DNA of 64,000 bases from Dermatophagoides farinae (taxonomy: Eukaryota; Arthropoda; Arachnida; Sarcoptiformes; Pyroglyphidae): positions 434,001 to 498,000 of the forward strand of contig NC_134685.1 of NCBI RefSeq assembly GCF_024713945.1, given 5' to 3'. The notes beneath the pieces are model-generated. The model ran no database searches. It saw only the letters and a list, made by a program, of their open reading frames with translations, and was not told the DNA's origin. Shown one piece after another: positions 1-9,107 of this stretch (its first letter is position 1; every line of letters starts with the position of its first letter). The translations under genes and the position numbers were made by a program.

Positions 1-3000
1 ACGGTCAAGTGATTCAATTACGTTATGGTGAAGATGGTTTGGATGGTTCACATGTTGAATTTCAAAACCTTCCTACATTGAAACCGAATGATCGACAGTT
101 TCGGGAACGTTTTCGTTTCGATGCAACGAATGAAAAATATTTACGAAAAACTTTCACTGAAGATGTTGTAAAAGACTTACTTGGTAATCCACGTTCATTA
201 TCAGAATTGGAACAAGAATTTGAACGTTTACAAAAAGATCGTGATACATTACGTGGATTATTCCCTACGGGTGATTCAAAAGTCGTTCTGCCTTGTAATA
301 TAAATCGTATGATTTGGAATGCACAGAAAATATTTCATGTCAATAAACGAGTGGCTACGGATCTCTCACCATTAAAAGTATTGACCGGTGTTGAAAACCT
401 AGTGAACAAATTGACCATTGTACCTGGGGAAGATCCATTGTCGATAAAAGCAAATCAAAATGCAACACTTTTATTTCGTTGTCTATTAAGATCAACATTG
501 TGTACGAAAAAAATTACCGAACAAGATCGATTGAGTTCTGAAGCCTTTCGATTGGTTATTGGGTGAAATTGATTCGAAATTTCATCAAGCACAAGTGCAA
601 CCAGGTGAAATGGTCGGAGCATTGGCAGCACAATCATTGGGTGAACCAGCCACTCAAATGACATTGAACACATTTCATTATGCTGGTGTATCGGCAAAAA
701 ATGTTACATTGGGTGTACCACGTTTAAAAGAAATTATCAACATATCGAAAAAACCAAAAACACCATCATTAACAGTGTTTTTGACCGGAGCTGCTGCACG
801 TGATGCTGAAAAAGCCAAAGATGTTTTATGTCGTTTGGAACATACAACCCTGAGAAAAGTGACAGCTAACACGGCAATTTTTTATGATCCAGATCCATTG
901 AATACCGTGATACACGAAGATCAAGAATTTGTAAATGTTTATTATGAGATGCCCGATTTTGATACATCACGTATATCACCATGGTTGTTGCGTATTGAAT
1001 TAGACCGTAAACGTATGACGGATAAAAAATTAACGATGGAACAAATTGCTGAAAAAATTAATGCTGGTTTTGGTGAAGATTTAAATTGCATATTCAATGA
1101 TGATAATGCAGAGAAATTAGTGCTGCGCATACGTATAATGAATCCGGAGGAAAAATCATCAGCCGAAGAAGAAGAACAAATTGATAAAATGGAAGATGAT
1201 GTTTTCTTGCGTTGTATTGAATCATCATTATTAAGTGATATCACATTACAAGGTATTGAATCGATAGCTAAAGTTTATATGCATCTACCTACGACGGATA
1301 ATAAAAAACGTATCATCATCACCGAAACTGGTGATTACAAATCGATTGCCGAGTGGCTATTGGAAACGGATGGTACAAGTTTAATGCGAGTCCTATCGGA
1401 ACGTGATGTTGATCCAACACGTACTTATTCGAATGATATCTGTGAAATATTCTCAACATTGGGTATTGAAGCTGTACGAAAAGCAGTGGAAAAAGAAATG
1501 AATCATGTTATTTCCTTCGATGGTTCATATGTAAATTATCGTCATTTAGCATTGCTTTGTGATGTTATGACTGCTAAAGGACATTTGATGGCCATCACTC
1601 GTCATGGTATTAATCGTCAAGATGTTGGTGCATTGATGCGTTGTTCATTCGAGGAAACCGTCGATGTATTGATTGATGCTGCAATGCATGCTGAGATTGA
1701 TTATTTGAAAGGTGTTTCCGAAAACATTATCGTTGGTCAATTGGCTAGAATCGGTACTGGCTCATTTGGTTTATTATTGGATCCAGAAAAATGTAAACTT
1801 GGTATTGAAATACCTACGAATCTACATGGACTTGGTATGTGTTTGGAGTTGTTTGTTTTTTTGATCATTATTAATTTTTGGCTTTTTTATGATTTAGGAA
1901 CTGGTTTATTCTATGGTATGGATTCACCATCAATGACTGGATCGGGAATGTCTCCACAGATGACACCATATGGTGTTTCAACACCTGCTTATGCATTACC
2001 ATGGGCTTCAGGTGGAAGTGGTGTTGGTGTTGGTCTTGGTATGACACCGGCAGCAGCTGGATTCTCACCATCAGCTGCGTCTGATGCAGGATTTTCACCT
2101 GGATATTCGCCAAGTTGGTCACCAAGTGGCCTTGGCAGTCCAGGATCCCCATCTAGTCCATATCTTCCATCCCCAAGTGGTCCATTATCGCCATCATATT
2201 CACCTGCATCTCCTAATTATATGCCAATGTCACCGCATATCGGGGTAGCAAGCCCATCATATTCTCCAACCTCACCATCTTATTCGCCAACCTCACCATC
2301 GTATTCGCCAACTTCGCCATCGTATTCTCCAACCTCACCATCGTATTCGCCAACTTCGCCATCGTATTCTCCAACCTCACCTAATTATTCACCATCGTCT
2401 CCATCCTATAGTCCAACTTCACCATCGTATTCTCCGACCTCACCATCGTATAGCCCCACATCGCCATCGTATTCTCCAACATCACCATCGTATTCGCCAA
2501 CTTCGCCATCATATTCTCCAACCTCACCATCGTATTCACCATCGCCATCATATTCGCCAACTTCCCCATCGTATTCTCCAACATCACCCTCGTATTCGCC
2601 AACTTCCCCATCGTATTCTCCAACATCACCGTCATATTCGCCATCTTCTCCAAATTATTCACCATCTTCTCCATCTTACAGCCCATCGTATACATCACCG
2701 TATGCTCCATCATCGCCAAAATATTCACCTGGTGCTGCTTCGAGCTATTCGCCATCGTCCCCTTCATATCAGCCATCATTTTCACCGAGATATTCATCAT
2801 TGTCTCCCAAATATTCTCCTTCATCGCCATCGTATGCTCCATCATCGCCACAGTCATATTCACCTGGTGCAAGCAGTGGATATTCGCCATCTTCACCACC
2901 GTATGGGCGTTCCGGTCCAGATAGTGGAATTGTAGGTGGTGGCACAGGTTCATCATCTGTTTATTCACCAGCATCGCCTACTTATTCAGGTGTTGGTAGT

Positions 3001-3198
3001 AATGGACGTCCTATTGGATCTGTTGGTGCTGCTGGTACCAGTACAGGATATTCACCAACTAGTCCAACAAGAAATTATTCTCCTACATCACCAACATACT
3101 CTCCACATGAATCCAGTTATTCACCCACCTCACCTACATCATATTCACCAACATCGCCGTCAACTTATTCGCCGACATCACCAAATTATGACGAATGA
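1..3198 (+). CDS. RPB1: DNA-directed RNA polymerase II largest subunit RPB1, C-terminal part (5' truncated by window)
   Basis: This is the catalytic largest subunit of RNA polymerase II, which makes mRNA in the nucleus; the N-terminal portion lies before the window. Reading starts in frame at base 3 with residues matching the family ([14 protein letters not shown]). The trigger-loop region follows, with [20 protein letters not shown] at about 616-675, then the conserved [10 protein letters not shown]-like and [16 protein letters not shown]-like blocks near 1460-1560. A 63-nt intron lies at 1835-1897. The rest is a linker and the heptad C-terminal domain, ending NYDE-stop at 3198. The reading frame breaks near 546-548: CCTTTCGATTGG should read A-F-D-W to continue into LLGEIDSKF, but one extra T shifts the frame to a stop at 564-566, and the protein resumes in another frame. 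In an essential single-copy gene this is most likely a sequencing or assembly error. Family identity is very sure. Confidence 0.97.
1835..1897 (+). other. RPB1: 63-nt intron in RPB1
   Basis: The donor GTATGT follows the codons for G-L, and the acceptor is TTATGATTTAG. Removing it joins HGLG to [10 protein letters not shown], which matches the usual G-L-G linker before the C-terminal domain. Read through, it would insert 21 hydrophobic residues ([11 protein letters not shown] and so on) into a linker that has none in other species. The length is a multiple of three without a stop, so naive ORF calling includes it. Confidence 0.85.
2257..3195 (+). repeat. RPB1 C-terminal heptad repeat domain
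   Basis: This stretch encodes YSPTSPS heptads, the platform for phosphorylation by CDK7 and CDK9 and for mRNA-processing factors. From 2257 to about 2690 the run is almost pure consensus: roughly twenty heptads, mainly SYSPTSP with a few NYSPSSP. It includes one short SYSPSP unit near 2542 that lacks a T-S step. From about 2690 the units degenerate ([24 protein letters not shown]), interrupted by a Gly-rich spacer at 2920-3040. A final group of YSPTSPT-like units ends in NYDE. At the DNA level it is a 21-bp minisatellite, so copy number may be mis-assembled. Confidence 0.93.
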
Positions 3199-3637
3199 AT
3201 GAAAAGAATTTTAATGATTTTATGAAATTTCATTTTCCAAGAATAATTAATTAACACATACGCAACAACAACAATCAGGATCTTTTTTCTTAATTTTTTT
3301 TTCGAATACTAATACAGAGACAATACTTTGTGAACATAATTACCAATTTTTTTTTCTATACTCGCAAAATGTATTTTGTTTAATTCTATCTTTCTCATAT
3401 AATTGATTGATAATTTTAATAATTTATAATGAAAATATGATGATTATGATGAATAAAAATCTCTATCTCTATCTCTAAATATATTATTATTTGATTTAAT
3501 TATCCTGTAAAATTTGATTTGCAAAACAAAAACAAAAAAAAAATATCGATTGTCGTTGTGTGTCAATATCGATTATCTTATACTGCAGAAAAACACAAAA
3601 AATTTTGTTTTCCATTGAAATTTTCCAATACAACAGA
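3199..3637 (+). other. RPB1 3' UTR and spacer, with polyadenylation signal at 3452-3457
   Basis: AT-rich, no ORF. AATAAA at 3452-3457, 254 nt after the RPB1 stop, is the likely polyadenylation signal. Nothing else is recognisable before the duplicated promoter block that starts near 3638. Confidence 0.5.
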
Positions 3638-3776
3638 CAAATCTGGAACGATTGATAAGTGAAAGAAGCCAAAAAAAAAACCGTTGACGGTTCTGATATG
3701 AATTCCAGTAGGGTTTTTTTTGTTTTGTTTTTTATCTGATTTCCTCTATGTGTCTGTTATTTTTGTGTATATAAAC
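3638..3776 (+). promoter_or_regulatory. Promoter block of small secreted peptide gene 1 (duplicated at 4324-4563)
   Basis: Three short elements lie in fixed order: ATCTGGAACGATTGATAA (3641-3658), TTGACGG (3684-3690) and TCTGATTTCCT (3735-3745). A TATA box, TATATAAAC, follows at 3768-3776, about 75 nt before the ATG at 3850. The same elements recur in the same order upstream of the next paralogous gene, which supports a regulatory role. Confidence 0.6.
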
Positions 3777-3849
3777 ACACCACGATCATTGTGTGTGTTT
3801 TCATCATTCAATCAACGAGTAAAAATAAATAAAACCTCGAAAAACAAAA

Positions 3850-4020
3850 ATGAATTTTCGTATCGCAATTTTGGTCATCGCTATGATCATATCGATAGTA
3901 TGTATGTCCAATGTCAGTGGTTACGGATGGAGAGACCGATTTCTTCGTAATACTGATTACGATGTTTATCGTCGTGGCGATGTTTTCCGTGGTCGTGATA
4001 TGTATTCATCATTGAATTGA
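3850..4020 (+). CDS. Small secreted peptide, MNFRI family copy 1 (56 aa)
   Basis: An intact 56-residue ORF begins MNFRIAILVIAMIISI, a clear signal peptide (hydrophobic residues 5-20), cut probably after the SNVSG region. The predicted mature peptide is about 30 residues, rich in Arg, Asp and Tyr (DYDVYRRGDVFRGRD). It has no cysteines, so it is not a disulfide-stabilised toxin or defensin. The start is fixed by the close match of the first ~15 residues to the paralogue at 4744 and by a TATA box 75 nt upstream. AATAAA at 4134-4139 would serve as polyadenylation signal. The secreted part has diverged completely from its neighbour while the leader has not. I do not recognise the family; function unknown. 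Confidence 0.72.
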   Translation: MNFRIAILVIAMIISIVCMSNVSGYGWRDRFLRNTDYDVYRRGDVFRGRDMYSSLN

Positions 4021-4323
4021 TTGATTCAAAATCCAATCCACCATTCAAGAACATCGTTTATTTTTAATGGCATAATTCTAAATTAAATTAAATTTTAAAG
4101 AAATTTTTTCAATGAAAAAAAAAATTATTAAAAAATAAAAACCAAATTTTATTGTTTGTTTCATTTAATATTTTCAATTTTGAAATTAAAATTATCAACC
4201 ATAACAAGCACACAGCAGCGAAATTAAACATCCTGATGATATGTACATTTCCCATTGGAATTCTGTTTTTTTTCTGTTTTGACGTTTTGTTTGCTTTATT
4301 GCAACACGCACACATACGAAAAA

Positions 4324-4563
4324 CAAATCTGGTACGATTGATAATGAATTGATGAAACAAAAAAATTTTTTTTTTTTTTTTTGACGGTCATCATTAGCAT
4401 TGATTAATCTGGTGAGATTTTTTTTTGCCGTTTATCATCCAACAATAGGATTTGCTAACAAACAAACCAAACAAACAAAATCCATTTTAATCTGATTTCC
4501 TGTGTTTAAAACCACAGAAGACAATTTTGTCTTTGCAAATTTTTTTCTTTTGGGTATATAAAT
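4324..4563 (+). promoter_or_regulatory. Promoter block of small secreted peptide gene 2
   Basis: This repeats the elements of 3638-3776: ATCTGGTACGATTGATAA (4327-4344), TTGACGGT (4381-4388), TCTGATTTCCT (4491-4501) and TATA box TATATAAAT (4555-4563). Spacing has expanded with T-tracts and lower-complexity sequence, but order and core sequences are kept. Confidence 0.6.
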
Positions 4564-4566
4564 GAA

Positions 4567-4673
<107 letters not shown>

Positions 4674-4743
4674 AACATTATTATTATTCTTCTACATTGA
4701 AATCTTGAAAATTTCACAAGTCATCGAATCAAAAAAAAAAAAA

Positions 4744-4947
4744 ATGAATTTTCGTATCATATTTTTGGTCGTAGCCATGATCATGTCGATCAGTTTGTTG
4801 GGCAGTGTAGCAAACGCTCAACGATATGGTAGACGTAATGGATTTGGTGGTGGTTCTTATGGCCGTCGTGGTGGTGGTGGTGGTAGTTATAATCGTGGCA
4901 ATTATGGTGGTGGTGGCTATGGTGGACGATATGGTCGTCGTGGTTGA
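4744..4947 (+). CDS. Small secreted glycine/arginine-rich peptide, MNFRI family copy 2 (67 aa)
   Basis: The 67-residue ORF has a signal peptide (MNFRIIFLVVAMIMSISLLG) with a likely cleavage after SVANA. The mature part of about 40 residues is built from Gly, Tyr and Arg: RYGRRNGF, GGGSYGRRGG, GGNYGGGGYGGRYGRRG-like units. Gly/Tyr-rich secreted peptides of this kind occur among arthropod cuticular and antimicrobial peptides, but composition alone does not decide. It is a tandem duplicate of the gene at 3850: leader and promoter elements are shared, the mature part is unrelated. The (TG)50 tract sits in its 5' UTR. The start is chosen by homology of MNFRI. Confidence 0.75.
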   Translation: MNFRIIFLVVAMIMSISLLGSVANAQRYGRRNGFGGGSYGRRGGGGGSYNRGNYGGGGYGGRYGRRG

Positions 4948-5293
4948 TGATTGTGGCTAGATTTTGAATCCATACGAAAAAAAATGTCATCGATTAGAGG
5001 CGAAGAAAAAAAAACAATCGAAATGTTATGTTACATGTTGCTGTCATAGAAATTATTACTCTTGTTATCTTGTCTTGTTTTTGAAATTAAAAAAAAAATT
5101 CAATCAAAGTAAACAATGTTTCTGTGCGTTTTTTGATAATCAATGTCAATGAGTTTGTTGGAGTTTTTTTTTGTTTTTTGGTTTATGATTGAAATTATAC
5201 GATGAACAAAAAAAAAGTGGCCGGATGTCTGTTTTTTGAATGATAAACATTGATAAATTGTATGGATTTGTAAGAATTTCGTTTATCGGATCG

Positions 5294-5301
5294 TATATAA
5301 A
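5294..5301 (+). promoter_or_regulatory. TATA box of the Ser/Tyr/Asn-rich secreted protein gene
   Basis: TATATAAA lies 90-100 nt upstream of the likely start codons at 5384 and 5393, the same geometry as the TATA boxes of the two upstream peptide genes. Confidence 0.5.
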
Positions 5302-5383
5302 ATGGAAACCATTCAATTCGGATGAAATTTACATTTTTTTTTTTTGCAAAATATTTGATTTAATTGCCCAGAATCATCGATTC

Positions 5384-5947
5384 ATGCACAAAATGAATGT
5401 ATATAATTTCATATTCGTTATATTTGTATTGACCACAATGATGGTGGCAACAATTGTCCATTGTCAAGGACGTATTGGTGCAATAAAACAATTGTCCGAA
5501 ATATCGAAAAAACAAAAAGATCCAATCAATAAATATGGACCATATGTTAAACCATTGAAACAATTATTGGGCATCAGTAAAGGTAGTGGTGGTATTTTTT
5601 CAGGTGGTTCATCATCACATTCATCATCAAATGATTATAATCGTGGCACATCAATTGATCGTAGTCGTGATTATAATTCCGATTCATCGTCATCATATAA
5701 TTCTGGCTACTCATCTGGTAATCGTAATTCATATGATCGTGATCGTGATTACAATTCTGGTTCATCGTCATCCTATAATTCTGGCTACTCATCTGGTAAT
5801 CGTAATTCATATGATCGTGATCGTAATTACAATTCTGGTTCCTCATCATCTCGTGATCGTAATTCATATTCTGGATCCTATGATAATGATCGTTATTCAC
5901 CATCATCATCATCATATAATCGTGGCAATTCTTATAATGATTTCTAA
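5384..5947 (+). CDS. Secreted Ser/Tyr/Asn/Arg-rich repeat protein (about 185 aa)
   Basis: Start at 5384 (MHKMNVYNF) or 5393 (MNVYNF); either gives a signal peptide (NFIFVIFVLTTMMVATIVHC) cleaved near HCQG. The longer reading upstream to 5240 would cover the TATA box and is rejected. The mature protein begins with a basic segment (QLSEISKKQKDPINKYGP), then Gly/Ser, then units of the type SSSSYNSGYSSGNRNSYDRDRDYN, two of them near-identical copies 78 bp apart. It has no cysteine after the leader and no known domain. The composition suggests a disordered structural, coating or adhesive secretion. AATAAA lies about 20 nt after the stop. It sits between two duplicated peptide pairs, in a cluster of small secreted products. 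Function unknown. Confidence 0.7.
   Translation: MHKMNVYNFIFVIFVLTTMMVATIVHCQGRIGAIKQLSEISKKQKDPINKYGPYVKPLKQLLGISKGSGGIFSGGSSSHSSSNDYNRGTSIDRSRDYNSDSSSSYNSGYSSGNRNSYDRDRDYNSGSSSSYNSGYSSGNRNSYDRDRNYNSGSSSSRDRNSYSGSYDNDRYSPSSSSYNRGNSYNDF
5684..5839 (+). repeat. Two tandem 78-bp coding repeats
   Basis: Units 5684-5761 and 5762-5839 differ at only a few bases and encode the same 26-residue motif (SSSSYNSGYSSGNRNS then YDRDR-D/N-YNSG). A third, partial unit follows to about 5890. Confidence 0.85.
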
Positions 5948-6030
5948 ATTGAAAAAAAAAGAAAAATAAAATTAAAATATTGAAAAAAAAAAAAATTCTA
6001 AAAACCAAGTAAAATAATTACGTGATTGAA

Positions 6031-6099
6031 TTGAACAATTGTTCCAGTGTTGTATAAATTTTCTTATGTACGTTGTTCATTGAAAATTAACCGTTTTTT
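6031..6099 (+). promoter_or_regulatory. Upstream block of MDIAK peptide gene 1 (duplicated at 6645-6714)
   Basis: TTGAACAATTGTTCCA (6031-6046) is followed by TGTATAAATT (TATA-like), TTGTTCATTGAA, and TTAACCGTTTTTT (6087-6099). The same series recurs at 6645-6714 before the paralogous gene. The AACAATTGTT core is palindromic. Confidence 0.55.
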
Positions 6100-6215
6100 A
6101 TTTGTTTGTTTGTTATTCGTATTTCGTATCCAGTGATTATTATTGTTATTTTTTTCCAAGCAACAAGTCTAAATCGCTCTTCCTCTCTCTCTCTCTCTCG
6201 CATATACCGAAAAAA

Positions 6216-6449
6216 ATGGATATTGCCAAACATTTATGTCGACAATTTTTGTTGAAAATCACATCAATGGCAAAGAAATTATCCACAATCAATAGACAAC
6301 AAATGGCCATGATTCTGTTGTCTATCATAATGGTCATGATCGATTATTCATATGCCGATAATAATAATGATTGTGATTGTACACAGCAACAACAGGAACC
6401 TCGTCGAAAAAAAATTCCACGTGTAAAAATGGTATATCCAAGAGGTTAA
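6216..6449 (+). CDS. MDIAK-family small membrane/secreted peptide copy 1 (77 aa)
   Basis: The ORF begins MDIAKHLCRQFLLKI, continues with a basic segment (KKLSTINRQQ), then a hydrophobic stretch (MAMILLSIIMVMIDYSYA, about residues 30-48), then a short tail with DCDCTQQQQ and basic residues (PRRKKIPR). The start at 6216 is fixed by the paralogue at 6810; the frame extends upstream to 6102 but through the CT-repeat leader. The hydrophobic segment begins unusually late for a signal peptide, so the product may be a signal-anchored membrane peptide, or the start may be internal (MAKKLSTI, or MAMILLSI). The CDC motif is shared with the paralogue. Family not recognised. Confidence 0.65.
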   Translation: MDIAKHLCRQFLLKITSMAKKLSTINRQQMAMILLSIIMVMIDYSYADNNNDCDCTQQQQEPRRKKIPRVKMVYPRG

Positions 6450-6644
6450 AATTATGTGTGCATAAAACACGTGTGTGTGTGTGTGAATTATAATTTTTTA
6501 AATGAATTAAAAAAAAAGATTTTTATTAATCAAATTAATCGATTGTGTTTTGCTTTGCATTCATACAACACAACATGATCATCAATTGATTTTGAATTCA
6601 AATTAGAAATTTTTATTAAATAATCAGCAATCACAATGAAAAAG

Positions 6645-6714
6645 TTGAACAATTGTTCCAATGCTGTATATTTACTCTCGTGCAAATGGAACATTGAACA
6701 TTAACCGTTTTTTG
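6645..6714 (+). promoter_or_regulatory. Upstream block of MDIAK peptide gene 2
   Basis: TTGAACAATTGTTCCA (6645-6660), then TGTATATTTA, ACATTGAACA and TTAACCGTTTTTTG ending near 6714, in the same order as at 6031-6099. This extends the duplication into the promoter. Confidence 0.55.
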
Positions 6715-6809
6715 TTTTGTTTTGCTTCTTTCTTTCTCGTCTAGAATCTATTTGCGCATTTCTCAAGTAGAAAAACCAATATTCAAGTTATTTGTGATTT
6801 AAAAAAAAA

Positions 6810-7085
6810 ATGATGATGGACATAGCCAAACAATTATATCGACATTTATTGATGGAAATCACATTGTTTATGAAAAAATTATCCACAATCAATGGACAAC
6901 AAATGATCATGATCATAATGTTTCTGTTGATGATTTTGATCGATTTATCGTATGCCAATGATTGTAATTGTGATTGTACACAACAACAACCACAACCACA
7001 ACAACAACAACAATCACAACAACAACAACCAAAAACAAATCGTCACCGAAGACCACGATTTTATGGTAATTTGACTCCGCTTTAA
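6810..7085 (+). CDS. MDIAK-family small membrane/secreted peptide copy 2 (91 aa)
   Basis: Paralogue of the gene at 6216: MMMDIAKQLYRHLLMEI, KKLSTINGQQ, a hydrophobic segment (MIMIIMFLLMILIDLSYA), then NDCNCDCTQQQ. It differs by a glutamine-rich insertion (about 20 residues, mostly Q with P and S) and a basic tail KTNRHRRPRFYGNLTPL. Three consecutive ATGs (6810, 6813, 6816) precede DIAK; the third gives the same N-terminus as copy 1. Topology is as uncertain as for copy 1: late hydrophobic stretch, short Cys-containing tail. Function unknown. Confidence 0.66.
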   Translation: MMMDIAKQLYRHLLMEITLFMKKLSTINGQQMIMIIMFLLMILIDLSYANDCNCDCTQQQPQPQQQQQSQQQQPKTNRHRRPRFYGNLTPL

Positions 7086-8677
7086 GAGAGGTGGTGTGAT
7101 TTGCAGAAGAGAGGAAAAAATTCTAATTTTTTTTTCAATTTTTTTGATTAAATTTTTATGAAATTTTTTAAAATTTTCTCGAAAGAAAAAAATTATTACC
7201 TAATCCATTTCCAGGATTAATTTACAGGAAAAAATTTGGATGAAATCCATTTAGACGGGCAGCTAGACACATATGGTTTGCTTTTAAGATAATGATTTTG
7301 TTTCCTGTATTTTAAAAGATATGGATGATTTTTTTTTCATCTTTCGTAATTTTGTCACCACACATGCACACGTAAAACATGAATCATCATTATAAAATGG
7401 ACAGTGGTAATCATCGTCGTTTGTTTTGTTGGCGAAACGTGATAGCCATTAATGATGATAAGATGGCGATGATACCACCATCAATTAGAGCAAAAATGTG
7501 TGTGTAATCAAAAAAAATTTTTTTTTTTCGTTGCTACAAAATTGAAAGATAAGATATTGTCGTCGTCAGTCGTGATATAACTATCTCATTGCTTACATTG
7601 ATTGCGTTTGTTCATCCAATGATGGAAATTGTTTCAAAATTCGATAAAAAAAATTTTACCTGATCAATAATATATTTATGTTGGATTTATGGATGAAACG
7701 AACGAAATTGAAATTGAAATGATGATATGTGATTGACAAAATTTCATTCCAATGAAGCAAATCGAAGCAAAATAAAAAAAAAGGTCAAGGAAGAATCTTC
7801 TTCTAATTTATTTTCATTCGTTTGATTGTGAAATTGTGAATTGAATGATGATGAATGATGATCCATATGACTGGAAATAAAAATTGATTTACGGAGAAAG
7901 TAGAAAAAAAATCATTTGATTCAAAAAAAAGAGTGGATTAATGATGACGATTAGCGAAAAAAAAATAAATAAATAAACAAATCTCTGATTTCATGTCGAA
8001 AAATTTCCATTTTTCATCATCATCATCATCATCATCAACAATATATTAATTGACTTGAGAATAATGTGACATTTGTTGTACACACACGGGGTCAGTAGTA
8101 GTAGTGGTGAATATATGAAATTCAATCATCAAAAAAAAATGTCATATTATGGCGAATGAAAAATGTAATTTTTTTTTTCACTAAAATTATCCATCATCAT
8201 TCATGATCATGAATAATCAACAAAATGATGATGAATGAACTGTGAAAAATTTCAGAATGAAATTGTAAACTTTTTTTTCATTATGGTAATCTCTTCACTT
8301 TGAGAATATAAACAAATTGACACACTGATGATTATGATGATGATGATGATGATGATGATGATAATCAAAGCTCATAATCTGGTTCACGTACCATGTTGTT
8401 CATCTGTTTATTTTGCATATGACCTCTCTCTCTAATACACACAAACACACTGGGGGGATTTATTTAAATAATAAAAAAAAATCATTTTTCATCAACAACA
8501 AACAAATAAAAAAAAACTTCTGTCTAGCCATACCCGGCTGCTACTACCGCACAATTTCGTTGTGGATGAATTTTAATGAATGAATGATAATGATGATGAG
8601 TTTGTGTTGCCATATTTCGAATGAATAAAATTTTCATGTTTTCACAAAAAAAATAAAGATGGCAATCATATCAGTTG
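7086..8677. other. Intergenic spacer
   Basis: No gene supported. AT-rich with poly-T/A tracts and ATG/CAT triplet runs (for example near 8018 and 8336). It ends at the 3' UTR of the minus-strand FHA gene. Confidence 0.5.
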
Positions 8678-8683
8678 TTTATT
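8678..8683 (-). promoter_or_regulatory. Polyadenylation signal of the FHA-domain gene
   Basis: TTTATT on the plus strand is AATAAA on the minus strand, 82 nt beyond the stop codon at 8765-8767. Confidence 0.5.
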
Positions 8684-8764
8684 AAATGTGTGATTGATTT
8701 TTTTTTTGTTAAAAATTTGAAATTCAATTTTTGATTATGATTATTTTCTATCTAGATAGATGGC

Positions 8765-9076
8765 TTATGCTGATGCTGATGATGATGATGTTTTTACCAC
8801 GTCGTTTGGCCTATTATTATTATTATTATTGTTGAGGATTTTCCTGTTATTCACTTTCTTTTTCTTCTTGTTGTTAATCATTAATTTTTTGCTAATTTCT
8901 TCTTCGTCTCCTTGTTGCGGCTCGACGATTATCTTGTTCTTCATCTTTTTTTTCATTTTTTTAGCCACACTTTTTTCTGTTATTGGCTTTTTTTTATTTG
9001 TTACTTTTTTCTGTTTCATCATCATCATTTTGTTTATTTTATTAACTGACCTTATTATTGCTGCTGTTGTAGATGT

Positions 9077-9107
<31 letters not shown>

